From NCBI GenBank assembly GCA_013153635.1, contig JAADDZ010000016.1:1-64000 (forward strand): 64,000 bases of DNA. The letters run 5' to 3'. Position 1 is the stretch's first letter, and each line of letters starts with the position of its first letter. The translations under genes were made by a program, and so were the position numbers. The notes beneath the pieces were generated by a model, which saw nothing but the letters and a program-made list of their open reading frames with translations, had not been told where the DNA came from and ran no database searches. Positions 53,390 to 62,203 of this stretch are shown piece after piece. Source of the stretch: Aquificota bacterium. Lineage in GTDB: Bacteria; Aquificota; Aquificia; Aquificales; Hydrogenothermaceae.

Positions 53390-54385
53390 TTGATATTTGA
53401 CATAGCACTATTCATAATAGGTCTATTTCTCATTCTAGTAGCCGCAGAACTATTTACAAATGGAATAGAATACCTTGGACATAGACTCCAAGTATCCCAA
53501 GGTTTCACTGGAAGTGTCCTTGCGGCAGTAGGAACAGCCCTTCCAGAAACAATACTCCCAATAATAGCCATCTTATTTTTTGCAGACAACGCCGGTCATG
53601 AGATAGGAGTAGGAGCTATACTTGGCGCACCCTTTATGCTTTCAACATTAGCCTTTCCTTTGATAGGTATTACAGCCCTAATAGCATACCTCCTAAAAAG
53701 AAGAGAGCTTGGGCTGAACATCGAAGCAGATACATTAAGAAGGGATACTATATTTTTCTTGTTTGCATACTCTATAGCCTTATTTATTGTACCTTATGAG
53801 AACCATACCTTAAGGATATTCACAGCGATATTTCTAGTAATACTCTACATAATATACGTGATAATCACCCTAAAAAGTGAAAGTAGTGAAATGGAAGAAG
53901 TAGAGCATCTGTACTTTTTACCGAAATCTCAAAACCCCCCAACATTCTTGATAATCTTCCAAGTCATAGTGGCGCTAAGCATAATGATTTTTGGAGCGCA
54001 CTTATTTGTACATGGACTAGAGACCCTATCTCACTTAGTTGGAATATCTCCACTCATTTTCTCACTATTGATTGCACCGGTAGCAACAGAACTCCCAGAA
54101 AAAATAAACAGTGTCATATGGATATGGAAAAACAAAGATGTATTAGCGATAGGAAACGTTTCTGGTGCTATGGTTTTCCAAAGTACCATACCTGTAAGCT
54201 TTGGGATAATATTTACCCAATGGGATATAACAGGTTTAGCCTTTGTTTCAGGAGTATTTGCGATAGTAGCATCATTTATCGCCCTTACTAGCTCCTTTAT
54301 AACAAAAAAACTAGTACCATTTGGTTTCACAATAGGAATAATCTTTTACATAGTTTATATTTATCTAGTAATAAAACAGTTTTAG
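53390..54385 (+). CDS. Sodium/calcium exchanger family transporter (YrbG-like)
   Basis: A 331-aa CaCA-family antiporter with two inverted repeats of about five helices. Repeat signatures are GTALPETILPI (alpha-1, about 44-54) and APVATELPEKINSV (alpha-2, about 224-237), where the acidic residues bind the cation. The central loop holds a Glu-rich stretch (SESSEMEEVEHLYF). Direction and ion are not certain. The start is TTG with AAGGGGT before it, 3 bp after rpsA. Confidence 0.88.
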   Translation: MIFDIALFIIGLFLILVAAELFTNGIEYLGHRLQVSQGFTGSVLAAVGTALPETILPIIAILFFADNAGHEIGVGAILGAPFMLSTLAFPLIGITALIAYLLKRRELGLNIEADTLRRDTIFFLFAYSIALFIVPYENHTLRIFTAIFLVILYIIYVIITLKSESSEMEEVEHLYFLPKSQNPPTFLIIFQVIVALSIMIFGAHLFVHGLETLSHLVGISPLIFSLLIAPVATELPEKINSVIWIWKNKDVLAIGNVSGAMVFQSTIPVSFGIIFTQWDITGLAFVSGVFAIVASFIALTSSFITKKLVPFGFTIGIIFYIVYIYLVIKQF

Positions 54386-54394
54386 AGGGGAAAG

Positions 54395-55354
54395 ATGGAA
54401 AACACAAAAATGGATATAGAACAAGAACTTCAAAAACTATCAAACAGAATAGAATTTTTAAGAGAAAAGATAAAAAAAGGAGAAAAACACAGAATCCCAG
54501 AACTAGTAGAACTAAGAAGAAAATTCAAAAAACTAGCACGACAAAAGATGTCTTCCCTCTCTGCATGGGAAAAAGTCCAACTTGCTAGACACCCTAAGAG
54601 ACCACATACCATAGACTATATCCAAAACATATTTACAGATTTTATAGAATTACACGGAGATAGAAAATATGGAGATGACAAGGCAATAATAGCAGGTTTT
54701 GCCTATTTTGAAGGAGAACCTGTAGCAGTAATAGGTCACGAAAAAGGAAGAGACACAAAAGAAAAAATAGAGCGAAACTTTGGAATGCCACACCCAGAAG
54801 GATACAGAAAAGCTATCAGAGTTATGAAATTAGCAGAAAAGTTTAGAAGACCGATATTAACCTTTATAGACACCCCCGGGGCTTTTCCGGGAGTAGGAGC
54901 AGAAGAGAGAGGTCAATCTCAAGCCATAGCAGAAAGCTTAATGATTATGGGAGAACTCAAAGTCCCAATCATAGCAACAGTGATAGGAGAAGGAGGTAGT
55001 GGAGGAGCGTTGGCTCTAGGAGTAGCCGACAGAGTACTCATGCTAGAAAACGCAGTATATTCTGTAATATCTCCAGAAGGCTGTGCGGCAATACTGTTCA
55101 AATCCCAAGAAAACGCCCCACAAGCGGCAGAAAGCCTAAAAATAACCGCTGAACATCTAAAAAAACTTAAAGTGATAGATGAAATAGTAAAAGAGCCTCT
55201 AGGAGGAGCCCATCTACAGCCAAAAAAAATGTACAGACTCCTAAAAAGAACCCTTAGAACAAACCTTAGATGTTTAAAAAGAATATCCACATCTAAGTTA
55301 GTCAAAAAAAGGCAAGAAAAATTTTACTCAATAGGAATTTTTCAAGAAGCTTAG
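54395..55354 (+). CDS. accA: Acetyl-CoA carboxylase carboxyltransferase, alpha subunit
   Basis: A 319-aa subunit of the malonyl-CoA-forming enzyme. Signatures are RHPKRPHTIDYIQNIFTDF, HGDRKYGDDKAI, TFIDTPGAFPGVGAEERGQ, IGEGGSGGALALGVAD and YSVISPEGCAAILF. The length is normal. AGAGGGGAAAG precedes the ATG. A biotin carboxylase-type gene appears at the right edge of the window, but it is far from accA and may belong to another carboxylase. Confidence 0.96.
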   Translation: MENTKMDIEQELQKLSNRIEFLREKIKKGEKHRIPELVELRRKFKKLARQKMSSLSAWEKVQLARHPKRPHTIDYIQNIFTDFIELHGDRKYGDDKAIIAGFAYFEGEPVAVIGHEKGRDTKEKIERNFGMPHPEGYRKAIRVMKLAEKFRRPILTFIDTPGAFPGVGAEERGQSQAIAESLMIMGELKVPIIATVIGEGGSGGALALGVADRVLMLENAVYSVISPEGCAAILFKSQENAPQAAESLKITAEHLKKLKVIDEIVKEPLGGAHLQPKKMYRLLKRTLRTNLRCLKRISTSKLVKKRQEKFYSIGIFQEA

Positions 55355-55394
55355 GGTATAATTAATTCCCTACAAACAATTTAGAGGTGAAACA

Positions 55395-55679
55395 ATGCTA
55401 GCCCAATTTTTAATGAAATACTGGAAATTTATATTACCTGTAGGTGTCGTTCTAGTGATAGGTGCTTTATTTATACAGAACCAGATTTTATCTAAAATTG
55501 TAGAGATAACAGGATTTGCGATATTAGCCATTCTTGCATATGTACTTGGATACAAAAATGCTACCGAAGACGCAGAAAAAATGATGAAAACAGAACTAGA
55601 AAAATTAGCAAAACAGGACATCAGGTACAAATTCGCATCTGACAGAATATTTAAACAGATGAAAGGCAAACTAAAATAA
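55395..55679 (+). CDS. Small membrane protein, 94 aa
   Basis: Two hydrophobic helices (about 9-29 and 34-52) are followed by a charged helix rich in Lys/Glu (about 55-94). No family is recognised. AGAGGTGAAA precedes the ATG, and GGGTATAAT at 55354-55362, inside the end of accA, may be its promoter. It converges with a 36-aa membrane protein gene, ending 2 bp from it. Confidence 0.65.
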   Translation: MLAQFLMKYWKFILPVGVVLVIGALFIQNQILSKIVEITGFAILAILAYVLGYKNATEDAEKMMKTELEKLAKQDIRYKFASDRIFKQMKGKLK

Positions 55680-55681
55680 GG

Positions 55682-55792
55682 TTATCCTGCCTTTATATAC
55701 AGATAAGCCATAACAGCAAGTAAAGCAAGAGGAACGATTATCAAAATGTATTTTATGTTTCTCTCATAAATCTCGTATAGTTTATCTATCAT
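55682..55792 (-). CDS. Single-helix membrane protein, 36 aa
   Basis: A short gene with a strong AAAGGAGAAAG site 2-3 bp before the ATG at 55792. The product begins MIDKLYEIYERNIKY and has one transmembrane helix (about 16-32) ending in a short basic tail. It lies 23 bp downstream of the ferredoxin gene on the same strand, so the two may form a unit in which the peptide tethers or assists a membrane redox partner. That role is inference. Confidence 0.65.
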   Translation of the reverse strand: MIDKLYEIYERNIKYILIIVPLALLAVMAYLYIKAG

Positions 55793-55815
55793 AACTTTCT
55801 CCTTTATTCTTAAAA

Positions 55816-56103
55816 TTACGGATACAACTGCTCACCTGTTTCAGGGTCGTAGATAAAAATCGCATCTACAGGACAAGCTTCTGCCGCTCTAAAAATCTCT
55901 TCTTCTTCGTCATCTGTCAAATCAAGAATAACTTCCTGTCTTCTCTTTTCTGCAACCTCTTCAAACAGTTTCTCTTTATCCTTTCCCGGTTCAAGGATAA
56001 CCGCCTTATGTCTTTTATCTAACTCTATATATTTTGTCTCCTCTGCACAAGGACCAATACCCTCACACAGAATCCTATCTATAACAACCTTTAACTTACC
56101 CAT
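55816..56103 (-). CDS. Three-cysteine ferredoxin
   Basis: A 95-aa single-cluster ferredoxin. The Cys pattern is C13-x5-C19 and C77-Pro (CEGIGPC and ACPVDAIF). The usual second Cys of CxxCxxC is Ile16, so only three cluster ligands are available; such proteins carry a 3Fe-4S cluster or a 4Fe-4S cluster with a non-Cys ligand. An acidic insertion (about 41-72) separates the halves. TAGGAGGATAGT precedes the ATG. The likely role is a soluble electron carrier for oxidoreductases; partners are not shown here. Confidence 0.85.
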   Translation of the reverse strand: MGKLKVVIDRILCEGIGPCAEETKYIELDKRHKAVILEPGKDKEKLFEEVAEKRRQEVILDLTDDEEEEIFRAAEACPVDAIFIYDPETGEQLYP

Positions 56104-56177
56104 ACTATCCTCCTAACAACCAGTTTAAGAGGTAATTATAATTTACTTTATCCAAAAATTAAAGCAACTTAAAAAGT

Positions 56178-56191
56178 TATCATTTGTGATA
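56178..56191. promoter_or_regulatory. Possible operator: 5-bp inverted repeat overlapping a -10-like element
   Basis: TATCA-TTTG-TGATA is a perfect inverted repeat with a 4-bp spacer. It overlaps a -10-like TAGAAT (56190-56195) upstream of the 56212 gene. It is not the TTGAT-N4-ATCAA box of FNR/Crp relatives. A repeat of this size can arise by chance in AT-rich DNA. Confidence 0.25.
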
Positions 56192-56211
56192 GAATTTTTA
56201 AGATACAAATT

Positions 56212-56721
56212 ATGGAGAGCTTTCAAATTATGGAAAAAGTTATTATAGAATGGAGCGAGCCATTAAACTTATTTAAACCCGGTACTTACAACACAGAAGG
56301 AAAATTTATAGAACACCTAAGAAAAGCTATATACAAAAACAAAAATCCTATATTAGACCAAACAGGAATCTTTATGTTTCTCTCGGGAGAGATAAAACCA
56401 AAAGAAAGACTATCCATCGTAATTATAGAAGGAACAGCAGACCACTCTATAAAAGAACATATAACAAGAAAAAAAGGACATATAAGAGAGTTCAAATGCT
56501 TATACAAAAACTATAAAAATGAAGAGCTGTACCTCAAAGTAGGAAAACTAAAAAATATAGAAGAGACACCAGACAGTATAAAAACTACCGTTTGTGCATT
56601 AATAGAGTACACCTCCCCCTCTTGTGTCCAGCCATGCAAAAACCAAAAAGTAGACCTTATCATACAAAATACAGGTAACTACACCCCTTTAAAAGAAATC
56701 TACCCACAAGAAGAAGAATAA
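56212..56721 (+). CDS. Hypothetical soluble protein, 169 aa
   Basis: A soluble protein with mixed alpha/beta composition, not recognised. It contains a segment rich in basic residues in the middle (KEHITRKKGHIREFKC) and a short CVQPCKNQK pair near residue 140 that might bind metal. Two starts are possible: ATG at 56212, and ATG at 56230, which has GGAGAG about 10 bp upstream. The gene lies 12 bp before rpiB on the same strand. Confidence 0.65.
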   Translation: MESFQIMEKVIIEWSEPLNLFKPGTYNTEGKFIEHLRKAIYKNKNPILDQTGIFMFLSGEIKPKERLSIVIIEGTADHSIKEHITRKKGHIREFKCLYKNYKNEELYLKVGKLKNIEETPDSIKTTVCALIEYTSPSCVQPCKNQKVDLIIQNTGNYTPLKEIYPQEEE

Positions 56722-56733
56722 GGGAGGAAATCT

Positions 56734-57180
56734 ATGAAGATAGCGATTGGTAGTGACCATGCAGGTTACGACTATAAAGAAAATATAAAAAACCATCTCA
56801 TCTCCCTAGGACACGAGGTTATAGACAAAGGGACATACTCAAAAGAATCTACAGATTATCCAATCTACGCAAAAGCAGTAGCAGAAGAAGTAGCATGTAA
56901 AAAGGCAGATAGAGGAATCGTTATTTGCGGAACTGGTATAGGAGTATCAATAACAGCAAACAAAGTATCTGGAATAAGAGCCGCACTATGTACAAATGAG
57001 TTTATGGCAAGACTGTCTAGACAGCATAACGATGCCAATGTTATTGCGGTAGGTGCCAGAGTTATAGGCTTAGAACACGCTATAGCTATTATAGAAACTT
57101 TTCTTAACACATCTTTCGAAGGAGGAAGACACGAAAGAAGAATCCATCTCATAGAAGACATAAAGAATTTAAAATGCTAA
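56734..57180 (+). CDS. rpiB: Ribose-5-phosphate isomerase B
   Basis: A 148-aa enzyme that interconverts ribose-5-phosphate and ribulose-5-phosphate. Signatures are IAIGSDHAGYDYKE at the N-terminus, DYPIYAKAVAE, GIVICGTGIGVSI with the catalytic Cys, and CTNEFMARLSRQHNDANV. GGGAGGAAA precedes the ATG. It is followed by hldD (13 bp), a pairing that makes sense because both handle pentose or heptose phosphates. Confidence 0.96.
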   Translation: MKIAIGSDHAGYDYKENIKNHLISLGHEVIDKGTYSKESTDYPIYAKAVAEEVACKKADRGIVICGTGIGVSITANKVSGIRAALCTNEFMARLSRQHNDANVIAVGARVIGLEHAIAIIETFLNTSFEGGRHERRIHLIEDIKNLKC

Positions 57181-57193
57181 AGAGGTTAGAAAA

Positions 57194-58138
57194 ATGGAAA
57201 ATATCCTCATAACTGGTGGGTCAGGGTTCATAGGTTCGAACCTCACTCTTAGACTTCAAGAAAAGTACCCTAACGCAAAAATATTAGTACTAGATGATTT
57301 TTCCAGTGCAAACTTTAAAAACCTAAAAAAATTCAAAGGAGAAGTTCTAGCCTGTGATGTATCCTCTGACGAAGTGTTTTTCAAAGTCGAAGAGTTTAAA
57401 CCAGACATAATCTTTCATCTAGCCTCTATTACTGATACTACAGTAACAGACCAAGAATTAATGATGAGAAAAAATGTCGATGGATTCAAAAATCTATTAG
57501 AAATTGCAGAAGAAAATGGAGCTACAGTAGTTTATGCATCTTCCGCCTCTGTATACGGAATAGTAAAAGAAAAAGTACCCCTAAAAGAAGACAGAGAAAA
57601 ATCCCCTGAAAATGTATACGCATTTTCAAAATACATAATGGACAATATCGCACAAGAATTTTCTGAAGAAACAGGGATAAAAGCGGTAGGAGTTAGATAC
57701 TTTAATGTCTACGGACCCGGAGAAGCCCACAAAGAAAAATTTGCAAGTATGATTTATCAGCTATACAAACAGATGAAAGAAGGGAAAAGACCAAGAATCT
57801 TTAAATGGGGAGAGCAGAAAAGAGACTTTGTCTATGTCAAAGATGCGGTAGAAGCAACAATCATAGCATCAAAAGCTCCTACCACCACTGTATACAATGT
57901 AGGTAGTGGACAGGCAAGGTCTTTTAACGAAGTAATCCAGATACTAAACAAAGCCTTAGGAACATCTTACGAACCAGAATACTTCGACTGCCCCTACGAT
58001 TTTTATCAAGAGTACACCCAAGCAGATATGACAAAAATGAAAAAAGAGTTAGGCTTTGTACCTAAATTTTCCCTAGAAGAAGGAATAAAAGAGTACGTAG
58101 GGATTCTAGAAGGAAAAATAGACTACCCAATAAAATGA
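57194..58138 (+). CDS. hldD: ADP-L-glycero-D-manno-heptose 6-epimerase
   Basis: A 314-aa SDR-family epimerase. The NAD loop is TGGSGFIGSNL, the catalytic Tyr-Lys pair is YAFSK, and the HldD-type segment RYFNVYGPGEAHKEKFASM is followed by RDFVYVKD and YDFYQEYTQADMTKMKKELGF-type C-terminal sequence. This pattern separates it from UDP-glucose 4-epimerase. It makes the heptose of the lipopolysaccharide core, in line with lpxB. AAAGAGGTT precedes the ATG. Its stop overlaps the thrB start (ATGA). Confidence 0.88.
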   Translation: MENILITGGSGFIGSNLTLRLQEKYPNAKILVLDDFSSANFKNLKKFKGEVLACDVSSDEVFFKVEEFKPDIIFHLASITDTTVTDQELMMRKNVDGFKNLLEIAEENGATVVYASSASVYGIVKEKVPLKEDREKSPENVYAFSKYIMDNIAQEFSEETGIKAVGVRYFNVYGPGEAHKEKFASMIYQLYKQMKEGKRPRIFKWGEQKRDFVYVKDAVEATIIASKAPTTTVYNVGSGQARSFNEVIQILNKALGTSYEPEYFDCPYDFYQEYTQADMTKMKKELGFVPKFSLEEGIKEYVGILEGKIDYPIK

Positions 58139-59034
58139 TAAAAATAAAAGTTCCAGCAACTACCGCCAACTTAGGAGCAGGTTTTGATACATTTGGACTT
58201 GCACTTTCTCTTTATAACGAATTCTTTATAGAAGAGTCTCATAGGTTTACTATAGAAACAAACCCAAAAGACAGATTTTTAGAAAATCCAGAAAACAACC
58301 TTTTCATAAAAGTACTAAAACATATATACAGCAGAGAAAACAAAAAACTCCCTCCACTTCACATAAGACAGATTACCAACATACCTGTAGCAAGAGGACT
58401 AGGTAGTAGTGCTACTGCAATTACCGCTGGAATACTTGCAGGCTTTTATCTACTAGACAAACCTCTTACAGAAGAAGAATTCTTTGATATTGCATACAGA
58501 TTTGAACCTCACCCAGATAACTTACTCCCCTCTTGGAAAGGAAACTTTATCACAGCCGTAAAACATGAAAAAGGAACAGTATATCAGCAGATAGATTTCC
58601 CTACAGATATTAAAGCGGTAGTATTAACACCAGAGATTAAACTATCGACCCAAGAAGCAAGACAAGTACTCCCAAAACAGATACCCCTAGAAGATGCAGT
58701 TTTTAACATACAAAGAGCCTCCCTATTTATTTCTGCATTAATGAACAAAAATTACAAACTCTTAAAAATAGCAATGGAAGACAAACTACATCAACCATAC
58801 AGAAAAAAACTAATCCCTTGTTTTGACAACATAGTCCAAAATGGATACGAAGAAGGAGCTTTAGGAGTATCTATAAGTGGTGCAGGTACATCTATAGTAG
58901 CTCTAGCTACAGAAAATTTTGAAAACATAGGAAAACAGATGCTAAAAGCTTTAAATAAATGCAAAATAAAAGGCAACATCTACACACTTAATATAGATAA
59001 AAAAGGAGCTATTCTTCAAACAGCAAACACCTAA
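58135..59034 (+). CDS. thrB: Homoserine kinase
   Basis: A 299-aa GHMP kinase that phosphorylates homoserine on the threonine branch. Signatures are VPATTANLGAGFDTFGLAL, the ATP loop PVARGLGSSATAITAG and the C-terminal LGVSISGAGTSIVALA. It works with the aspartokinase at 62204. Its ATG overlaps the hldD stop by 4 bp. Confidence 0.95.
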   Translation: MIKIKVPATTANLGAGFDTFGLALSLYNEFFIEESHRFTIETNPKDRFLENPENNLFIKVLKHIYSRENKKLPPLHIRQITNIPVARGLGSSATAITAGILAGFYLLDKPLTEEEFFDIAYRFEPHPDNLLPSWKGNFITAVKHEKGTVYQQIDFPTDIKAVVLTPEIKLSTQEARQVLPKQIPLEDAVFNIQRASLFISALMNKNYKLLKIAMEDKLHQPYRKKLIPCFDNIVQNGYEEGALGVSISGAGTSIVALATENFENIGKQMLKALNKCKIKGNIYTLNIDKKGAILQTANT

Positions 59035-59044
59035 GGAGGGTAAA

Positions 59045-59968
59045 ATGAGATTTTTATACATAATTTTGATAACTTTAATTATGTCTACCGCTTACTCACA
59101 AGAAGACATACATCACCTACTAAAACATGACAGATTTTACAAAGCCAAGAATATTATCATGCAAGGCAAACAGATAAACAAACTCAATGCAAAAAAAGAT
59201 ACTCCTCTACACACAGCCGCATGGAAAGGAAATATCGAAATCGTAAAACTTCTCATAGAAAAAGGTGCTAACGTTAATGCCAAAAACAGATTTGGAGATA
59301 CACCTCTCCATTATGCAGTAAAAGGAGGTAAATTACAGATAATCAAAATATTAATAGAACACGGAGCTAATATAAACGCCAAAAATAGACTAGGACAAAC
59401 CCCTTTACACATAGCCGCATGGAAAGGAAACCCTCATATAACAAAATTTCTTATACAAAAAGGAGCAAAGATAGACCAAAAAGATATATACGAAAAAACG
59501 CCTCTACATGAAGCGTCTTTTTGGGGAAATCTAGAAGTAGTAAAGATACTTGTACAAAAAGGAGCAAAGATAAATACACAAAAGATAACCCCTTTACACC
59601 TAGCATCTCTCAAAGGACATAAAGAAGTCGTTGAATACCTTATATCAAAAGGAGCAAAAGTAGATAGCACAGACCAAAGAGGACATACCCCTTTAGAATA
59701 TGCAATAACAGAAGGAAGAACCGAGGTAGTAAAACTCCTTTTAAGAAAAGGAGCTAACCCTAATAAAAAAGACCCAAAAGGTTTTACTCCTCTACATATA
59801 GCGGTAGATTATGGAGAAAAAGAGATAGTCAAAACACTACTAGAACATGGAGCAAAAACCGATGTGAAAACATCAGAAGGAAAAAAACCTATAGATTTTG
59901 CAAAAGACCAAGAAATAAAAAAACTCCTAATAAATACTAGTCCTGTTTCTAATAAGAATCCTTTATAA
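59045..59968 (+). CDS. Exported ankyrin-repeat protein
   Basis: A 307-aa protein with a signal peptide (about 1-18, cleavage near STAYSQ). From about residue 50 to 295 it holds seven or eight ankyrin repeats, for example TPLHTAAWKGNIEIVKLLIE and TPLHYAVKGGKLQIIKILIE. Ankyrin repeats mediate protein contacts; here in the periplasm or at the cell surface. AAGGAGGGT precedes the ATG, 10 bp after thrB. The partner is unknown. Confidence 0.88.
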   Translation: MRFLYIILITLIMSTAYSQEDIHHLLKHDRFYKAKNIIMQGKQINKLNAKKDTPLHTAAWKGNIEIVKLLIEKGANVNAKNRFGDTPLHYAVKGGKLQIIKILIEHGANINAKNRLGQTPLHIAAWKGNPHITKFLIQKGAKIDQKDIYEKTPLHEASFWGNLEVVKILVQKGAKINTQKITPLHLASLKGHKEVVEYLISKGAKVDSTDQRGHTPLEYAITEGRTEVVKLLLRKGANPNKKDPKGFTPLHIAVDYGEKEIVKTLLEHGAKTDVKTSEGKKPIDFAKDQEIKKLLINTSPVSNKNPL

Positions 59969-60007
59969 TAGATAACAATCTTAAAATAAATATTCTTGAG
60001 GTAGTAA

Positions 60008-61183
60008 ATGGAATTATCAAAAAGAGCAAAAAATCTAAAACCATCACCTACCCTTATGATTACAGCAAAGGCAAAAGAATTAAAAGCAAAGGGTATAGAT
60101 ATTATCGGTTTTGGTGCAGGAGAGCCAGACTTTGATACACCAAGCTATGTAAAAGAAGGAGCAATAAAAGCTCTAAAAGAAGGGAAAACGAAATACACCC
60201 CCGCCGCAGGAATACCAGAACTTAGAGAAGCAATAACTCAAAAACTAAAGCTTAAGAACAAAATAGATTACGTGGTATCTGAAGTAGTTGTAGTACCCGG
60301 AGCAAAGATGGGACTTTACGAAATATTTGCATCAATCCTTGACGAAAAAGACGAGGTGATAGTCCCCTCTCCTTACTGGGTGTCATATCCAGAACAGATA
60401 GAACTGTGTGACGGAAAACCTGTGTTTTTAGAACTTTCCGAAAAAGAAAACTTTATACTAACAGCTGAAAAATTAAAAACCGTAATAACAAAAAAAACAA
60501 AAGCTCTAGTCCTAAACACACCCTCTAACCCAACAGGAGCAGTAATACCACAAGAAGAACTAGAAAAAATAGCCGATTTATGTCTACAAAACAATATATT
60601 GATTATCTCTGACGAATGTTACGAAGAATTTACATATGAAAAACCTCATACGAGTATAGCATCTCTATCCCCAGAGGTTAAAGCTATAACATTTACCGTA
60701 GGTGCCTTTTCAAAATCATATTCAATGACTGGGTGGAGACTAGGCTGGGTTGCGGCACCACAAACCTACACTCAAGCAATAATAAACATACAAAGCCAGA
60801 CAATATCAAATCCCACATCTTTTGCCCAATACGGTGCATTAGAAGCCCTAAAAGACAACGGAGAATTTCCTAAAATGATGAGACAAGAATTTAGAAAAAG
60901 AAGAGATTATCTACTATCCGAACTAGCAGACATACAAGGGGTCACATGTCCAAAACCTGAAGGAGCTTTTTATGCATTTCCAAACCTCTCATACTATATA
61001 AAAGGAAAAATTAAAAACGACCTAGACTTGGTATCTTATCTGTTAGAAGAAGCAAAAATAGCGGTAGTACCCGGTTCAGCTTTTGGGAAAGAGGGATATA
61101 TTAGAATGTCATATGCCACTTCTATGGAAAACATCAAAGAAGGGCTAAAGAGAATGAAACAAGCACTAAAAAAACTACTCTAG
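60008..61183 (+). CDS. aspC: Aspartate aminotransferase (class I)
   Basis: A 391-aa pyridoxal-phosphate enzyme of the bacterial type-Ib class. Signatures are LSKRAKNLKPSPTL, GFGAGEPDFDTP, the loop NTPSNPTGAV, the Tyr/Asp-type ISDECYEEFTYE, and the PLP lysine in SKSYSMTGWRLGW. It makes aspartate from oxaloacetate, feeding the aspartokinase and threonine genes nearby and aspartate oxidase; prephenate activity is possible in this subgroup. TTGAGGTAGT precedes the ATG. Confidence 0.9.
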   Translation: MELSKRAKNLKPSPTLMITAKAKELKAKGIDIIGFGAGEPDFDTPSYVKEGAIKALKEGKTKYTPAAGIPELREAITQKLKLKNKIDYVVSEVVVVPGAKMGLYEIFASILDEKDEVIVPSPYWVSYPEQIELCDGKPVFLELSEKENFILTAEKLKTVITKKTKALVLNTPSNPTGAVIPQEELEKIADLCLQNNILIISDECYEEFTYEKPHTSIASLSPEVKAITFTVGAFSKSYSMTGWRLGWVAAPQTYTQAIINIQSQTISNPTSFAQYGALEALKDNGEFPKMMRQEFRKRRDYLLSELADIQGVTCPKPEGAFYAFPNLSYYIKGKIKNDLDLVSYLLEEAKIAVVPGSAFGKEGYIRMSYATSMENIKEGLKRMKQALKKLL

Positions 61184-61196
61184 AAGGAGAAATGTT

Positions 61197-61721
61197 ATGA
61201 GATATATACTGTTTATATCGTTAGTTTTGATAAGCTTCACGATATTTGGGTGTAACAAGCAAAAAGAAGAAACCACCTCTGATAAATTTACAGTAGACCC
61301 ATATCCAGTAATAAAAAAAGCGATGGAACAGGGTAAATATCTCATAATAATTTTTGAGTCAGAATCTTGCAAATACTGTGAAAAGCTAAATAAAGAAGTC
61401 CTTTCTGACCTAAAAGTAAAAGAAGCAATGATAAAAAATAATGTAGAAATAGCCATAGTAAACGCAAACGGAAACAGAACAGTCATAGACCCTCCCCAAA
61501 AAAAAGAGGTAAACGAGCAGATATTAGCATACCTTTACAGAATAAGAGGTTATCCTACAATAATAGTATTTGACAAAGACAACAACTATAGAGTTTTGTA
61601 TAAAATACCCGGATATATAGATAAAGAGAGTTTTTTAGACCTTTTGTATTACCTAGGAACAGGCTGTTACAAGAAAAACATAGACATTAGAAAATTTAGA
61701 GAGATGGGAAGGAAATGTTAG
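61197..61721 (+). CDS. Thioredoxin-like lipoprotein
   Basis: A 174-aa protein with a lipoprotein signal (lipobox IFGC, Cys at about 19) followed by a thioredoxin-like fold. The active-site motif is CKYC (SESCKYCEKL), and the cis-Pro segment is RGYPTIIVFD. A second Cys (GCYKKN) lies near the end. The pattern is like SoxW/thioredoxin_2-type periplasmic reductases that keep cofactors or cytochromes reduced. GAAGGAGAA precedes the ATG. The stop overlaps moaE by 7 bp. Confidence 0.88.
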   Translation: MRYILFISLVLISFTIFGCNKQKEETTSDKFTVDPYPVIKKAMEQGKYLIIIFESESCKYCEKLNKEVLSDLKVKEAMIKNNVEIAIVNANGNRTVIDPPQKKEVNEQILAYLYRIRGYPTIIVFDKDNNYRVLYKIPGYIDKESFLDLLYYLGTGCYKKNIDIRKFREMGRKC

Positions 61722-62143
61722 AAAAAAACTCTAATATCCCACAGATATACATAGGAGAAAACTGGTTTGACTTACAGTTAATCTTAGATTCCTACAAAGA
61801 CCAAACCTGTGGAGCGGTTGATATATTCATTGGAATTCCCCGTTCCTCTATAGAAGACGGTGATGTAAAAGAGCTACACTACGAAGCATATACCTCTATG
61901 GCACAAAAACTGATACAAGAGATAATCCAAGAAGCAAAAGAAAAATATAATATAAAGCACGCTGTAGTCCATCACAGAACAGGTATAGTTCCTGTCACTG
62001 TTCCTTCATTTTTAGTTGCTGTATGGGCAGGTCATAGACAAGAAGCATTCATAGCTTGTAGATACATCGTAGACAACGTAAAAGCGAGAGTCCCTATATG
62101 GAAAAAAGAAGTATTCAAAACAGGAAAAGAAAGCTGGAAATAA
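61715..62143 (+). CDS. moaE: Molybdopterin synthase catalytic subunit
   Basis: A 142-aa subunit that transfers sulfur to precursor Z in molybdopterin synthesis. Signatures are CGAVDIFIGIPRSS, LHYEAYTSMA, VVHHRTGIVPV and the catalytic Lys pair region ARVPIWKKEVF. MoaD is not adjacent. An ATG lies inside the end of the thioredoxin gene, with GATGGGAAGGAA before it. It implies molybdoenzymes in the organism. Confidence 0.93.
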   Translation: MLEKNSNIPQIYIGENWFDLQLILDSYKDQTCGAVDIFIGIPRSSIEDGDVKELHYEAYTSMAQKLIQEIIQEAKEKYNIKHAVVHHRTGIVPVTVPSFLVAVWAGHRQEAFIACRYIVDNVKARVPIWKKEVFKTGKESWK

Positions 62144-62203
62144 TCACCTACGATATTCTGTTAAAATATATAATTTACAATTAAAAGTAGTTGGAGGTAT
62201 ATA

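Noticed and set aside
59180-59930. Repetitive DNA that could be mistaken for a tandem repeat or CRISPR array
   Set aside because: The periodicity is about 99 bp, in frame, and encodes ankyrin repeats; the copies differ at synonymous sites.
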